DNA of 64,000 nt. Source: Trichinella spiralis. Lineage: Eukaryota; Nematoda; Enoplea; Trichinellida; Trichinellidae. A program made the translations under genes and the position numbers. The notes under the pieces are model-generated. The model made no database searches and was not told the origin of the DNA. It saw only the letters and a program-made list of their open reading frames with translations. Location: NCBI GenBank assembly GCA_000181795.3, contig CM012955.1, positions 13,625,021-13,689,020 of the forward strand, written 5' to 3'. Shown here in pieces: positions 36,509 through 48,676 of the stretch; position 1 is the stretch's first letter, and every line of letters begins with the position of its first letter.

Positions 36509-37457
36509 TTAAATTTACAACAAAATTAATACAGTCCAAGTTGATTTATTTCTAAATCAAATGTGAAAAATGCATTCAAATCAACTGTCTCCAAATCACG
36601 ACCACATATTATTACTACAAGTCGTCAAAATTAACTTCAAATGTGCAGAAATGTCAATTATGATAATGCAGAAGCATCTATCTATCTACATTGCCAATTG
36701 GGAAAAGTAAATTTTAACAACACTGTAAAATACCATAAACTGCAATTAAATGAAAAAAAACATTACCTGAACTTTTAATTTCCATTTTCTGATGGTATCG
36801 TTGAAAATGAAAAACAAATTTCAAAACTCTACGTTTCACTTGCATCAATCAATCGAAGAATTCATTTCTGTGACTAAAATAGCGTTCTGTAATTAGCAAA
36901 CAAAATAAAAGTTAACAAGTACTAATGTTGCAAACACCTATGATTATATTTGTTAATATGATCAAAATGTGTCAGTTTAAAAACATTCTGTTTCAATTTT
37001 AAGCATTTTCTACTTGAAAAATTTCATACAAAATAATGTCTGATCATCAGCAGTGAGCACAATTTATGAATGATATTTGTTTTTCAAAAAAATAAAGTAA
37101 AGTTTCATTTCAATTCAGTTTATGCAAAGTAAAGTATTAAAGTATTAAATTAAAATTAAAGTATACAAAAGATGAATACAATAAAGTATACAAGTATTAA
37201 AAAAAATTTTTCTAATTTAAAAATGTACTTAAATTTAAAATACAGTAATCATTTGTTCTTTATTATCAAAATGTGTACGGTTGATTGAAAAAATTTTTAC
37301 TTTTTGCGTTTTTGAACAAAAAGAAATTAAGTTTTTTTTTCAATTTTTGACAGATCAGAGTAGTTGTTCCATTTGAAGTTTTGAAGTCCAGTTGTATTGC
37401 CAATTTCAACGAGTGCAAGCTTGAACAATACTGAAGTGATCAAAAAGCGTAATTTCA
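36509..37457. other. Intergenic region, divergent promoters
   Basis: About 950 bp of very AT-rich sequence between the divergent TMEM267 and MAGE genes. No open frame stands out. A TTTTTGACAG acceptor-like site near 37350 could mark a 5' UTR intron or trans-splice site for the MAGE gene. Confidence 0.4.
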
Positions 37458-38317
37458 ATGTCGGATAGTGAAATCGATTATGATGCTCCTGGTCCGTCGC
37501 ACATCATTCCAAAGAAGAAACGTGTTTTACAAAGTCCAAGTAAACCGCTGACAGCGAAGGATATGGCGCTTCAAATAGCAACGTCAATTGTAACAACGAT
37601 GAATAAAACACAAGTGTACAGGAAAAATGAAATTGTAAAAAATTTTTTGAGCACGTCGCAGTTTAAATTGAAAGAAGTTTGGCGCGAACTGGTTCCAATA
37701 TTGTCCCAAGATTATAATATTGAGGTGAGAATTGGTTTTTTGTTCATTCGTCGTCTGATCGATCATTACTCAGCCGGTATATTATTGTTCAGGTAATCGA
37801 AGATGAAAACAAGCGTACTGGGCGTTTTTATTTGAAAAGTAAAACTGTCACCGAACCCGGAGAAACCCTCTCTGACCAGCTGGCTGAAAGGTGTGGAATT
37901 TTGTACACAGTTCTTTGTGCTATTTTTATCTACAATCCAGTGGAATTGAAGATCAAGGAGAAGGCGTTGTGGAATTTTCTAGAAAATCTGTTTGAAAATG
38001 AGAATTGTTTGGATGACGAATTTTCGAGAAAAGAAATTCGAGAATTGATTAATAATGTTTTCACTGCCGAAGGCAAGTAGAGAGAAAAAAATATTCATAT
38101 TAATACGGTTTGTTTAAGTTTGTCTCGTTTGACGTTAGGATGGCTGCAACACCGCAGGGTGGTCGAAGACAACAAAAAGAACGAATATTTGTGGGGTGTG
38201 CGTGCTCGCAAAGTGATAAATAAAAAAGAAATGCTGACGAACATCTGTGAAGTTTTACGTAAACCAGTCAGTGCTAGCATCTTGAGAGCGTATATTTATG
38301 AAAATGATGAACAATGA
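37458..38317 (+). CDS. MAGE-domain protein, NSE3-like
   Basis: Three exons (37458-37724, 37793-38072, 38139-38317) encode 241 residues. The protein has a short acidic and basic N-terminus, then a MAGE homology domain of two winged helices. Diagnostic parts are GILYTVLCAIFIYNP, KALWNFLENLF, FSRKEIRELI, GWLQHRRV and the hallmark EYLWGVRARK, matching FLWGPRA in MAGE proteins. A small single MAGE protein of this size is most likely NSMCE3/NSE3, a subunit of the SMC5/6 genome-stability complex that stimulates the RING ligase NSE1. That assignment is by family and size, not by a unique motif. Intron 2 is GC-AG. An unspliced reading would stop three codons into it. Confidence 0.85.
38073..38138 (+). 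other. GC-AG intron in MAGE gene
   Basis: The donor is AAG followed by GCAAGT, a perfect consensus apart from C at +2. The acceptor is GACGTTAG. Splicing joins Glu-Gly-Trp-Leu-Gln in frame and recovers the conserved MAGE C-terminal half. No GT site nearby gives the right phase. Confidence 0.9.
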
Positions 38318-39377
38318 ATCCACATTCACTCATTACCTGAAAATCATGGAATAAACGTTTGAAAACGCTGTTTTGGTTATTTGTCATTTGTTAATTTTTT
38401 TTCTTCCTTTCAAAAGCACGATAATGCGCAGCAGAATAGATTAGCAAAAGAGAAAATCGTAAATGACTTTAATTCGGTCCAACCACAATTATAATCAAAT
38501 CAGCAAATACATCTGTTGATACAACCCTTGCCAGATTCATCTCCCGATTACATGATAAGTAAAAAAGAATCGACTTCGAATAATCTGCAAATTTCGAAGC
38601 AAATTACAAAGCCAACTAGTGGCAGTCAATTCCAATTCTAACCACAACAAAATTTTTAAAAAAAAAGGAAGAAAATCTGTACGGATTCCAAACGCAGCTA
38701 GATGGAGATAAATGATTAAAATTGAATAAACGGTCCCAAAATTATTTGGTTACAGCACAAACGTGATACAAGAACAAGTGCACAGCTTGCAGAGGAACAT
38801 TCTGCGCACGCTAATCTTTTCCCTTCCATTTGTGAATGATAATTTTCTTCAAAAACAAAAGCCGTAATGAAATTGATATACATATATATATATATATGCA
38901 TATATGTGATGAGCACAAAGCGAAAGCGGAAACAATCAGAATGATAACGAAATGACTCCTGAGAGTTATTGGAAAGAAAAAATGAAAATCATCATTTCAG
39001 AGGCAAAGCAAAAAAGCCACAAATCATTTTGTAAAACAAAGAAAGTTCATCTACAGAAATTGGCAAAAAGAGAATCGCAATCACAATCTAGGAATCCGTG
39101 CGGTTCATACCCAAAAAAATGGAATTTTTTTTCAACACCGCATTCTTTAACAAATTGCTACACTATACCCAAAAAGATCGTTGTAAGAACCAAAACAAAC
39201 GAAGAAAAAGTTTGCAAAATTTATGATAGTCGACGACTCTCATGCAAACAATTTGGCGCACAGATTGTCCGCGTGGCTATTCAATTCAGTCGCTTCGTGA
39301 TTTCCCATAAATTTGGACAAAAAGGCAAACCTGAAAAGAGAAAAATCATCAATAGTGATAAATATTTGCTTTGAAAT
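38318..39377. other. Intergenic region between convergent genes
   Basis: This 1.06-kb gap has (TA)n at 38876-38898 and one 140-codon plus-strand frame (38952-39374). That frame is Lys/Ser-rich (it contains AKQKSHKSFCKTKK), has no recognisable family, and ends 4 bp before the ODC-like stop on the other strand. I treat it as probably non-coding 3' flank. Confidence 0.3.
38350..38355 (+). terminator. Poly(A) signal, MAGE gene
   Basis: AATAAA begins 33 bases after the stop codon, a short 3' UTR typical of compact nematode genes. Confidence 0.55.
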
Positions 39378-41092
39378 TCAAATTATGAACACTTGCCAAT
39401 CGTTTCTACTGATAACATAACGCATTTCAGGCTTGGAAATCGATTCTGAATTAAAAGTGTACGCGCCCATGTTTTCAAACACGATCACATCCCCCTCTCC
39501 GAGCATCGGCATCCTGCACTGCGCAATCACCAAATCCAAGCTATCGTCCGTTGGACCGCAAACAGAGGTCCAATACAATTTTTCTCTGCCTTCCTGAATG
39601 AGTGAATAAAATTTCAGTTTAATCTGGAAAATTCAAAATACAAACAAACTGCACATACTTTTAGGACAGTCGCCATCGGTTTACCGGTATCGCAAAGAAT
39701 ACAATTGAAAGAGCCATACACGCCATCGTTGATGCTGTATGTGTAGCCAAATGAATTGCGATCCGCTTCTGAAAAGAAAAATCAAACAATACTGCTTCCA
39801 TTTTTTTCTGTACAATCTGTACAATTTGTATACCGTTTTTGGTAATCTGATTCGCAGGTACAGTGCGTCGGGCAATTACTGTACAACAGAGTGTGAATGC
39901 TTTTTCGGCGTAAAAACGACCCGGCTCGGCAACCACATCCACCCCACTGTCGGTCGGGAAGTGTTTCTCCAAGCTACGATTCACCTCGTCGGCAATTGCT
40001 TGAAATTTGGCCATATTCTGGCCCGGAAATCCGCCGCCAATATCCAACAATCTCATCTTGTGTCCCAGGGCGGTGGCGTAATCGAACAGTCGGCGCGAAT
40101 GGGCAATCGCTTCGGCAAACAGTGTCCCGTCGTCGCAGTTGCTTCCGACATGAAAACTAAAAACCAATCATCCAATACATATATATAAATATGTAATTTT
40201 CAATTTGTTGCAAAACAAGCCCACCTTATGCCAATAACTTTCAAATCAAGCAACATGGCTAATACCAACAACGACGGACCTTGACTCTCAGGATCACAAC
40301 CGAAATTCAAATTCGGCGAAAGAACAGTAGTCGTTGTATCAGAGACATTAATGCGCAAGATCAACCTCAAAATACATGATTCTCATCGTCTTTCAAAAAT
40401 TATTAAAAGACACACACATACTCGGCAGTTGGAAAGAAACGTTTCACTTTGTACAGTTCGTCTTCGTTGTCAAAAACTAATTTTCGCACACTGCGCATCA
40501 TCGCATGCTGAACTTGCTTGGCTGTTTTGCATGGATTTGCGTACAATATTTCTTCCGGCGACACACCCACTTTCATCACACTTTCTATTTCGGTCTGCAA
40601 AAAACAATGACGGTGATGGAAGAAATCGTGCTCATTGCATGCAGACAATAGTAAAAAGAAAATATTAATAATACAACACATGCCTTGCTTTTGCATTCGA
40701 AACTCAATCCCAGTCTGTTCAAAATTTGCAGCAACGCTTCGTTGCCGTTACATCTCACAGAGTAAAACGGCTTCACGCGTGGTAAGCATTTCAACCAGAG
40801 TTTATGCTGATGAAACAATTGCCCGATGTTGAAAAAGCAAACCAATCTGCCATTGTCCTGAAAAGCAAAGGCTATTATAATATTAGAAAATTAATTCTTC
40901 TGCATTGCTATCAAGTCCATCCAGCCCAACCTGTGCAGCCACGCCCTCGGCTTTGGCCAGTGTTGCCAGTTCTTTATAAGTTGAACAATTTTCGACTATT
41001 TCCAAATCAAAATTTTGCAAAAATGATGCACTTTCCAAGCAACGAAAAGATGAAAACAATTCTTCCGGTGCATTGTGCTTGATAATCTTCAT
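39378..41092 (-). CDS. Ornithine decarboxylase-like pseudoenzyme
   Basis: Seven exons (41092-40931, 40857-40684, 40594-40422, 40365-40225, 40156-39834, 39768-39659, 39593-39378) give 432 residues with consistent phases. The fold-type III decarboxylase core is complete: FHVGSNCDDG, RLLDIGGGFPGQN, VAEPGRFYAEKAFTL, YSINDGVYGSFNCIL and FENMGAYTF. These hold the PLP-phosphate site and the dimer-site Asp. Two catalytic residues are changed. The PLP lysine (Lys69 of mouse ODC, PFYAVKCN) is Arg89 here (PFYSVRCN, codon at 40753-40755). The catalytic cysteine (Cys360, GPTCDGLD) is Asp377 (GPTDDSLD, codon at 39546-39548). It also ends right after NDWQVFII and lacks the C-terminal degron region of vertebrate ODC. 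A regulatory, antizyme-inhibitor-like role is plausible but unproven, because mammalian AZINs keep that lysine. Intron 2 is GC-AG. Confidence 0.88.
40595..40683 (-). other. GC-AG intron in ODC-like gene
   Basis: On the minus strand the exon ends AGCAAG and the intron starts GCATGT. It ends TTTTTTGCAG. The junction restores KSK-TEIESV, the exact counterpart of ASKTEI in ODC. The next GT four bases on would shift the frame. Confidence 0.85.
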
Positions 41093-42347
41093 AACGGCTT
41101 TGGTCTTCGATTAAAAACTCGCACGGATTCCCAGATGTTGCAAAATTATTAAAAAAAATTTTTTTACAACTTTTATCCTGCAAAAAATGTCATTTGATGA
41201 ACAATGAAAAATATTTCTCAAAAATAAACTATAACAATATTTTAATAAAATAAATTAAAAGCATTACCAACAAAAATAAATACCCAAACGGATGCGGACG
41301 CTAGGCTGCAACCATTGCCATCAAATACTGCTCAAGCACGTCACAAAGTACTATTCACACCACAATCAAACTTTTGAAAATACTGTCAAAGTGCGCCTAA
41401 AATAAGCTGAAATTAAACATAGAAATATTACAATTCATTTTTCCGGTCAACAACACCACAAAATAAACCTTCATCACCTTCATAACTGCTGCTACAAATC
41501 AGGCAAATTCAACTTGCAAAAATATTTAAAACAAAAAACCACATTAATAAGCGGATTTACAATACTGGAAAACACAACTTTCAAAAGCATAAATTCTGCC
41601 AATTTCAATTGGCAGTGTAACTTCCGCTCCAAATTTTACAAATAACAAAACCGACCATCTACATTAAAATCACGATTGAACAGAAAATGCACCTACTAAA
41701 AATAAAAAACATTCAGACAATTCTGAAAGAATTTTTTTCAAGAAAAGAATTATCAAAAAGTAATAAATACTGCATTTCTTTCAATTTTGAGAAATAAAAC
41801 TCTATTAGCAGCAAATCACCTACTGCTACTACCACTACTCGTATTTTCGTATTTTGCTTTACTGCTGTACAAACAGAAATAAAACGAAAATGAAAAACGT
41901 CACCATTACACCTTTGACAAAACCAAAGGTAGAAAAATTAAATAAATCCTCCTTAACACCCGAAATAAATACAAATGCTGCTAAAAATAACAAAATCACA
42001 AAACAAAAGTTCAATTACATTGCATTGCAAAACAGCATTGCAAAACACATCAAACAATGCAGTTGCTAAATTCCTACGCAACAGTTCAATTTCAGCACTG
42101 TTTCGGGACAAAATTATTACTTAAAAATTAAAGAAAAGCTTTAAAACAAAGCCTGTAGATTACTTAAAAAAACTTTCGAAAAACAACGTTTTTTATCAAA
42201 GCCAAATTAATACAAGTATTGCTTTAACAAACGCATTAAATTGTGCAGAAAAACGTCTTCAAATGATGAACAGAATAACAAGCGGAAATGAATAAGCCGA
42301 CAAATAAGGAAGTGTTCTTGCAACTTGATCATTTTGCTCAACATACC
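41093..42347. other. Intergenic region upstream of ODC-like gene
   Basis: AT-rich sequence of about 1.25 kb. A 71-codon plus-strand frame at 41854-42069 is Lys/Asn-rich and looks like chance. I see no repeat or RNA gene. Confidence 0.4.
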
Positions 42348-42691
42348 TCAGTAATTGTCTCTAGGGTCAGGATCCCACGGTGGTTCCGCGTTGAAGTTCA
42401 AAAATACGGTTGGAGCTTGTCCTTCGGGTCTGATGTTGTAGAGTGGTTGAAAAACCTGAAGTAAATAATAAAATAATACGTAACACATAACGCGACATTC
42501 CAATCAGAGATGTGAAAGCTTACTTTTGGAAGAGCCGAACTGTTAAAAGGTAAATGAAAATCAAACGACACGCTTAACGGCACAATTTTTACTGTTTTCA
42601 AACGCAAATACACATGAAAAAAATGATGAGCAAAGAAACATGCAACCAAACACGAAACAAACAAGGGGCCGTCCTAAACAGCAAACGCCAT
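42348..42691 (-). CDS. Small membrane protein, two exons, start unclear
   Basis: On the minus strand two exons (42673-42524 and 42455-42348) join in phase 0 with good sites (GTAAGC donor, TACTTCAG acceptor). The protein has one hydrophobic segment (LFVSCLVACFFAHHFF) and a conserved-looking tail with RPEGQAPTVFLNFN and PPWDPDPRDNY before TGA. I do not recognise it. The start is odd. ATG at 42691 is four bases after a strong TTTTCAG, but the fifth codon is followed by an in-frame TAG (42676-42674). Either a TGCTGTTTAG acceptor brings in an unseen upstream exon, or the locus is damaged, or the stop is misassembled or read through. Confidence 0.5.
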
Positions 42692-43316
42692 TTAACCTGA
42701 AAATCATAATTTTGTTGCTTAGTGACGTCATTGTTTATCTTATTTTTCTTATTGCATAAGTAAACATTAAAGATGATAAAGATATTATAATGAAATTTAA
42801 AATAATTTTTTAAGTTATATAAATAAAAAATTTTTTAATAAAGCAGCAGTATTGCATATGAAAAGATAATTTTATCAAATTGTCATACTGTAAAAAACTA
42901 TAATTAGAAACTATGAAAAGGAAGTACGAAGAATTATGTGAAAAGAGATGTGAACAATTTTGATGATACAAGAAGATTATTTAGGCTAAATTGATCGCAT
43001 AAAATGATTGAAAATGAAACTTTTCTTAACTGAATACTTTTATTTTCAAACAGCAAGCCAAGCGCAGATTCTAAATTGCAGCCAAATTTATATAACAGAA
43101 CTTTTATAAAAGATGTAAATTATTTTAAATCAACGAACAAACTTTTTTAAGCAATTATGATATGAAAAATCAAACTGAAAATTGATTTGTATATTATAAT
43201 TACCACTTCGATTCTATCAATTACTTAAATTGTTTATAATTTTTCAGGCTACTGCAAAAGTAATTAAAGCTTCAAAGCTACTACGCACACTAATAACAAT
43301 ACAGCAGCTCTGGGAA
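42692..43316. other. Intergenic AT-rich spacer
   Basis: Very AT-rich spacer before the duplicated block. No convincing first exon for the small membrane protein was found here. Confidence 0.35.
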
Positions 43317-44273
43317 ACAATAATTATTGCCATAACAAAGTTATCAGCATTTTAGCCAAAAAAGATTTTCATCGATGAAACTTTCGCTTTGGAAATATGT
43401 AGCATTTTAAAACAAGTGCTAATCAATAGTTGATCATAAAACAAAACTAGGAAAATGAATTTCATTCAAAAATTAAAACATTTTATTGAGCTGAAAATAT
43501 GTATATTGCATTAAACTTCATTAAAAAAACGGATTTAATTCCTCAATAGCTGGGATGTAAAATTGTTTTTTAAAAGCATTTTTTAAATAGGAAATTTGAT
43601 TGCATCATTTGCTGCACAAAACAGCTTTTCCTTCAACTGTTGCGCACGACAATGTCACTGGACAAACAGATTTGCTTAATATGCACTAATGGTTCAAAAA
43701 GTTGGACTTCAATCAAACGCATGACCCAATAGCGCCTGCATAATACCGCAACGGCTTATTTTTAGCACACACGTAAACACAATTTAATCTCTTCATTCAA
43801 GTTTTATTTTCTATATCGATAAATTTATATACAATACCTTTACATTGATGTGCAACTCACGTGTGATATACAAAAACATTAATATGATGCTACATAATGA
43901 ATTCACAGCTTTAAATTTGAAAACATTACAAATATTTATAATACGCTTTATTTCACAACTTAATATAAAATTTTTTAAATCAATAATTTCTGCACAGCAG
44001 ATATATCTACTTTCACTTCAGAAAAAGACTAGCAAGGCTAGGAAGAACAAACGCCAGTCTGACAGATGATTGACCGTTCTTATTAGAATAATCTGAACAA
44101 ATAAAAGCGAACAGCTGGTCAACTGCGGTCAGACGGATCACTTCCATCGTCAGCGTTTTTAGTTGTGTCATTTCACTCGTTGCCAACGCTTTGGATGCGA
44201 CACGTCTCATCATTTTCATTTGCTTTGCTCTTCCTCTGCTATTTCTGTTTCAAACGTGAAAATAGCAGCATTG

Positions 44274-45060
44274 ATGGGTAAAAACCGTTTGAAAAAATAT
44301 GATTTTCCAATCGATTACAGTCAACCCGGTACCAGTGGCAGGTCAAACAGACCGTCGAACCTTAATGCTACGTGGTGACTGGGGCAAACGGTGGAAGAAG
44401 AGCGCATTCATTCACTGCCACCGGTTTGCGAGCACCAAATCAATCCTCCTTCAAGAGGAAGAGTCTTACAATCAATGAATATACGGCCGATCAGGTTATG
44501 GAAGCCATCAGAAGATGGAAATTTTTTGACAAAATCTTCGCTGCAGTATGAAAGCCATCTGTTGGTCCAAGAAGAACTGCCTCTTCATCAGTTCAGCAAA
44601 CTTTCTTCGCCTGAGCGTAATCCAGAAGAATATGTGTATGCTAGCAACCGAACTTTTCCAGACCCGCTGCAGTCACTGTACAGCAGTATGGAAAGTGTGC
44701 ATTCGCTTAGTTTGTGAATGAAACACAGAATTCAGAAACGAATTCTGCTGCTCCTTATCCATCTGTAAGGTCGATAAAACTGCATTCTCTGAGACAAACA
44801 ACAGCTCAATGAGGTACAAGATCCAGCAATACAAGCGACAATACAGGAAACAATAACAGTGCAGATACTTCTCAGTTAATTCGATTTTAAAATGAGCAGT
44901 GCATAATTTCTGGTGATTGCGCCTGCGAATTCCACTACAGTGTAGTCTCTTGCGAGGGTTGCAAAGGTTTTTTCCGTAAAACGGTGCAACGTAACTTTTG
45001 ATTCTATTGTCGCAAATCTTCCCGGTGCAAGATTGACCGTCAGTTTAAGCAAAGTGTTGT
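44274..45060 (+). pseudogene. Decayed nuclear-receptor copy
   Basis: This is a broken twin of the receptor at 48829. The start region MGKNRLKKYDFPIDYS-PGTSG is kept (44274 onward; the live copy has DFPIDYSLPGTSG), but the frame stops after about 35 codons. Homology then continues in shifted frames. Near 44920-45050 a DNA-binding-domain relic reads EFHYSVVSCEGCKGFFRKTV, followed by a stop inside the first-to-second finger linker. The second finger is truncated and the ligand-binding domain is missing altogether. At least three separate disabling changes are visible. It cannot make a receptor, although an N-terminal peptide of 35 residues is still open. Confidence 0.85.
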
Positions 45061-46456
45061 AGGCTCGTTATGCTGAAGTTGAAGAGAAATGCAGGAGTTC
45101 TTTTTGCCTTCTCCAAGTGTGCTTCTTCTTTATCTTTACGTATTGTTTTTGTTCTATGAATAAATAAAAGAATCTAAAAAGTGAAAGATGTTCAAATCTT
45201 TTTAAAGAAAAATAATTATTTAAACTGAGAATGAAACAGTGCAATAATGATGGAATTTCAGAAACATCCCAAATAATATTTATCAACGGACAAAGCAGAG
45301 ACTAAGGAAATCTTTCAGTGGTGGAAAGTTCAAAATACTTGTGGGCTACAGTATGCGCAGATCTGCTTCACTGCCTGATTTAGGTTAATGATTAAGACAA
45401 GATTATTGAGCAGTCATCTCACGTAGCACAGAAAGTTCCTATATACTAGAAATGCTATGCGCTAATAAATAACCTCGTGTGTTTGGCAAAAGGTATTGTT
45501 GAAATTATATTTCCCAGAGTCAAGCGTAAATAGATGCGACCTAAAATTTGTCCATGAAAAGTATACAACGATCAGATAATTCTATTATCTGATTTACATG
45601 AAAAACGTTTACATCATATACATATAAACCGAAAGTTGAATTTCTTTCACCAAATCAAAACTGAGCAGTAAACAAAATAATTCATATATCTTAACACCTT
45701 CTACATATACATTTGATGCACAAAAAAGTATAATGAAATTATATAAGAAATTAAATCAGTAAATAAACAGATTTCAATTCACTATTAACTAATCATAGCA
45801 TTGCATGTAATAAAAAGCAAGAATATTAACCTGCGCTATTTACGGAAGTTTGTTTTGAAGTTTCCCATCGCATGTGGCGCCGTTTTCCTTCTTTATACTT
45901 TCTTTGATCTTCTTATTCAAGCAGATGCCGTAATAAACAGACCAAGCAGATGTGCTACGTCATACACGCAATAGTAAAAGCTTTGACCTGAATCAACCAT
46001 TTGGCCCGGCAGTGCCGTACCAATGACCGAGCTAACTTTTCCTTTTTATGCAATCTGACTGCAGCATGAACGCGCCATTTTTATATCTGAAATTGGCCTC
46101 TTCTTGCTGATCAAAATTTGCATATTACTTTGACAGAGTAAAATTTGCATAGAACTATTACGTTATTTCAGACAACAGTAAATTATTATTATTTTTATGT
46201 TGCATATTTTGCGCATTTAAATGCAAATTAAAATGCATGTGATATTCCACACTACACGTCATAGATGAAGCATAAAAGTCATATTTAAAATTAATCTTTT
46301 ATATAATAATTAGTAATAAAATGCACAAATAAGTTCAAAAGTTTTATTTAATTTTTTTCATCACTTATTAATGCTGAAGCAATTCTGCTGTGTTCAAAGG
46401 AAATGATTTTTTGCTATTTGTTCGCATAAGAAACTGATGAAATCATGCAGTGCAGG

Positions 46457-46467
46457 AGGTCAGGTCA
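46457..46467 (+). promoter_or_regulatory. Overlapping AGGTCA half-sites (left copy)
   Basis: AGGTCAGGTCA contains two nuclear-receptor half-sites sharing one base. The same motif is kept at 51429-51439 in the right copy and occurs again at 48666-48676. Function is inferred from the motif alone. Confidence 0.35.
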
Positions 46468-46584
46468 ATTGAGGCATTCACAACTGCAGAAGTTATCCCG
46501 CCAAATACAAGCTGGAATATATAGGATGGGTCGAGCACAAGCGGACCATTTCCATCTTCGGCGTGTCAGCTGCGCTGCGTCAAC

Positions 46585-46600
46585 TGACCTTTGTTGAACC
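46585..46600 (-). promoter_or_regulatory. Degenerate DR4 element (left copy)
   Basis: TGACCT-TTGT-TGAACC is a direct repeat of half-sites with a 4-base spacer, one half imperfect. It lies about 2.2 kb upstream of the intact receptor gene. A perfect version is at 51557-51572. Confidence 0.35.
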
Positions 46601-46672
46601 CTGCTGCTTACTTTATCCATTCAGATGACCACTTTTCATTACTTTCTCAATGTAGTCCAGTTGTTTCAGCAG

Positions 46673-47663
46673 ATAAGAAAAAGCAAAAAAGAGGAACCAC
46701 AAATCTGGTTATGACTGTTTTCTGCCACTTCTGTAGATGATGTGATCAAACAACTGGGATAACAAATATAACGTTCAAAACAATTCATCAAACTGTGCTT
46801 TACATGAAAAAGCCTACCTGTTCACTTTTTGCGCTTTGTTTGCTTGCGTTTGATGATTCCGTCTTATCCAAGCAAAGCTTTGCTGGTAGAAACTTCAAAA
46901 TGCCTTGAATGATTTCTGAATTCAGATCATCTGCCATATTACAATGATCTATTTACTATACTGCATTTATTTATTTTAGTAGTCCTTTTAAGAATGAAAA
47001 TAATTTTATTCAGTTATGTCAATTTATTTCAGCTTTCGTCGATGCAGTCGATGTGCAAAAAATCATAGCTTCATTTAGTTAAAATTATTTTGAACACAAT
47101 CGATCAATGATATTTTATAAAAAATGTGGGATCGTCGATGGCTAAAATATCTTTTCATCAGATATACTGTAGCAAATGTTCCAGCATTATTATAAATTTG
47201 GTTAAAAAAATATTTTATAAAGTGCAATCTTTCTTTAGTGATAAGAGGTATTATGAGGAAATTTCACTGAATTGACTTTGCCCCGTTTTACTTTATTTTA
47301 ATTTTGACACTATTGCAGTTTTAAAAATAATGCTTATTGTAACTGTTCATGTTACATATGAATTCATGTTGCAGGTGCATTTTACATAAAAAATGGAATA
47401 TGTTTGCATGTAAAATCCCTCAACGTACGTTTGCTTTTACCTAAAGCACAATTTTTTTAAAGTGATTGTTCTTCACTTTATTACATTTTAGCTGAAGCAA
47501 TCGTTACTTCAAATAACTTATAAATTTTATAGTGCCATTTACTTCACTGCAATTGAAAATCTGTTTTGTTGAGTATTTATACGACGTGTAATATATTTTA
47601 CTGCTCGTCTATTCCATTCCGTAGTAATTTCAAACCTTGAGATTTACTACAAATTTACGTCAT
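46673..47663. other. Unique spacer between duplicated blocks
   Basis: About 1 kb of AT-rich sequence with no counterpart elsewhere in the window and no open frame of interest. Confidence 0.4.
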
Positions 47664-48665
47664 GTGATAGCAATAAGTATTGCCATAGCAAAGTAATTGA
47701 CATTTTAGCGGATAAAAATTTTCATCGATGAAAATTTCGCTTCTGAAATACGTAGCACTTTAGAAAAGTGTTAATCAATAGCTGATCTAAAGTAAAACTA
47801 GGAACATAAATTTCACTCACAAATTAAAACATTTTATTGAGCTGGAAATATGCATATTGCATTAAATTTCATTAAAAAAACAAATTTAATTCTTCAATAG
47901 CTGGGGTATGAAATTGTTCTTTTTTTAATAAAAGCATTTTTTAAGCTAAAGTATAAGTAGGAAATTTAATTGTATCATTTGCAGCACAAAACAGCTTTTG
48001 CCTTCAAGTGTTGCGCACGACGAAGTCGCTGGACAAACAGATTTGCTTAATATGCACTAAATGTTCAAAAAAGTTGAACTTGAATCAACCGTTTGACCCT
48101 TTTGCGCTTGCATAATGCTGCAACAGCATATTTTTCGCACACACGTAAACACAATTTAATCTCTTCATTCAAGTTTTATCTTCTATATCAATAAATCTAT
48201 ATACAATACTTTTACATTGATATGCAATCACAAACTGCATAATGAAATTGCATGGAAATTACAAATCAATTTCATCAAAACTGAACTTCTACTTTGCAGA
48301 ATGCTTAGAAGTATAAATGTAAATAATAATACCCATGAAATATTTAATGCTGAATTTCAAAAATCAAGAAATTTTTATGAAACAAATACAAAAAAACAGT
48401 GAATATAGCGCTGATATTTATAAAACTGTTCATTTCACATATTGAAATGTATATATTAATTTTTTAAGTATATAAGTTGACATGTTTTAAAAAATATTAA
48501 TTTTTTGCACTGCATGTATATGTATACATTGTATGTATATGTATATATTTTTATTTTTGCCTTAAAAGTGGCTGTAAGCAAAATGACCTGGAAAAGATGA
48601 GGTCAGTCGAATAGTTCATGATTGGTCGTTACCATTGATACAAATTCTGAGCCAATGAAAAGCAG

Positions 48666-48676
48666 AGGTCAGGTCA
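48666..48676 (+). promoter_or_regulatory. Overlapping AGGTCA half-sites 5' of receptor
   Basis: AGGTCAGGTCA lies 153 bases upstream of the proposed start codon of the nuclear-receptor gene. The matching place in the left copy reads only CAACTGCGGTCAG. It would suit autoregulation, but that is inference. Confidence 0.35.

Larger units (their letters stand above)
43317..46672 (+). repeat. Left copy of tandem segmental duplication
   Basis: The block from about 43317 (AATTATTGCCATAACAAAG) to about 46672 (TAGTCCAGTTGTTTCAGCAG) is colinear with 47664-51650. It includes the decayed receptor copy and matching 5' and 3' flanks. It lacks the region encoding the ligand-binding domain. Around 46017-46365 it has about 330 extra bases not present in the right copy. 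Divergence is visible every few bases in non-coding parts, so the duplication is not recent. Confidence 0.85.

Noticed and set aside
38952-39374. 140-codon plus-strand frame as a gene
   Set aside because: Lys-rich composition, no family, no splice or start context, and it overlaps the expected 3' UTR of the ODC-like gene. Kept only as a note.
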